Below are positions 4,985 to 5,108 of a stretch of DNA of 5,108 nucleotides, in pieces. This DNA is from Streptosporangiaceae bacterium (GTDB lineage Bacteria > Actinomycetota > Actinomycetes > Streptosporangiales > Streptosporangiaceae). Position 1 is the stretch's first letter. Every line of letters starts with the position of its first letter. The position numbers and the translations under genes were made by a program. The notes beneath the pieces were generated by a model. The model was given only the letters and a program-made list of their open reading frames with translations. It ran no database searches and had not been told where the DNA came from. The stretch is from contig JASHYW010000585.1 in the NCBI GenBank assembly GCA_030042885.1, positions 1-5,108 of the forward strand, in the 5' to 3' direction.

Positions 4985-5108
4985 GGGTCCGCATATTGTG
5001 TACATCGGACACTTGTGTCGCCCGCATGCGTCCTCGTGCGGCCTCAGCCTATCGGTTAGAAGCTACCCCGTGCGGCGGGAAAACTAACTACATAAGAAAA
5101 CTCGAGCG
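4985..5108. other. Intergenic, start of an AT-rich segment at the right edge
   Basis: No gene is recognisable. A small inverted repeat, GACAC-TT-GTGTC, lies at 5008-5019. The last 30 bases (5079-5108) are strikingly A-rich compared with the rest of the window (GGGAAAACTAACTACATAAG), which usually marks a promoter region; the gene it would serve lies outside the window. Confidence 0.4.

Noticed and set aside
4746..5027. 93-aa - strand frame across the repeats and the 6C locus
   Set aside because: Its translation is repeat-derived and Arg/Pro-rich, it runs through both RNA hairpins, and the repeat lengths do not preserve frame.
5040..5068. tRNA-like D-arm similarity (CTCAG...GGTTAGAAGC)
   Set aside because: No acceptor stem, anticodon arm or GGTTCGA T-loop follows at the right spacing; it is a chance match.

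Overview
The window comes from a high-GC actinomycete (order not resolvable by eye). The support is the strong G/C bias at third codon positions, GTG starts, genes chained with 1-4 nt overlaps, and a gene order that parallels the Mycobacterium tuberculosis nth / Rv3672c (NUDIX) / marP (Rv3671c) / ephE (Rv3670) / Rv3669 block. The gene order comparison is from memory, not from a search.

Left half, + strand (1-2126): the 3' end of nth (endonuclease III with its 4Fe-4S cysteines), a translationally coupled CoA-pyrophosphatase-type NUDIX hydrolase, and marP, a membrane-anchored periplasmic serine protease. The NUDIX reading frame has no stop where its domain ends. It stays open about 580 nt into marP in another frame, which suggests a lost stop or a frameshift.

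Middle, - strand (4060 to 2123): a compact three-gene operon of a holin-X-type two-TM membrane protein, an EphE-like alpha/beta hydrolase and a DUF309 protein, spaced 1 nt apart and then overlapping by 4 nt. The operon converges on marP so tightly that the two stop codons share one CTAG. The hydrolase has Gly where the family's nucleophilic Asp would sit.

Right part (4061-5108) contains no convincing protein gene. It holds the most interesting element, a - strand 6C small RNA at about 4863-4944: two GC-rich hairpins whose loops carry runs of 9 and 7 cytosines, with a TACACT -10 box upstream. A nearly perfect 54/50-bp tandem duplication lies directly beyond its 3' end. Further on there are a candidate promoter, an 8-bp-arm palindrome and a strong - strand intrinsic terminator (4452-4485) that may bound a second small transcript, then a three-arm set of competing hairpins, and a 14-bp palindrome abutting the operon's ribosome binding site. 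In M. tuberculosis the 6C RNA lies a few genes from marP (between Rv3660c and Rv3661), so its presence here fits a shortened version of the same neighbourhood.

Functionally the window combines DNA repair (nth), nucleotide/CoA housekeeping (NUDIX), envelope and acid-stress proteolysis (marP), envelope-associated proteins of unknown role, and a post-transcriptional regulator (6C).
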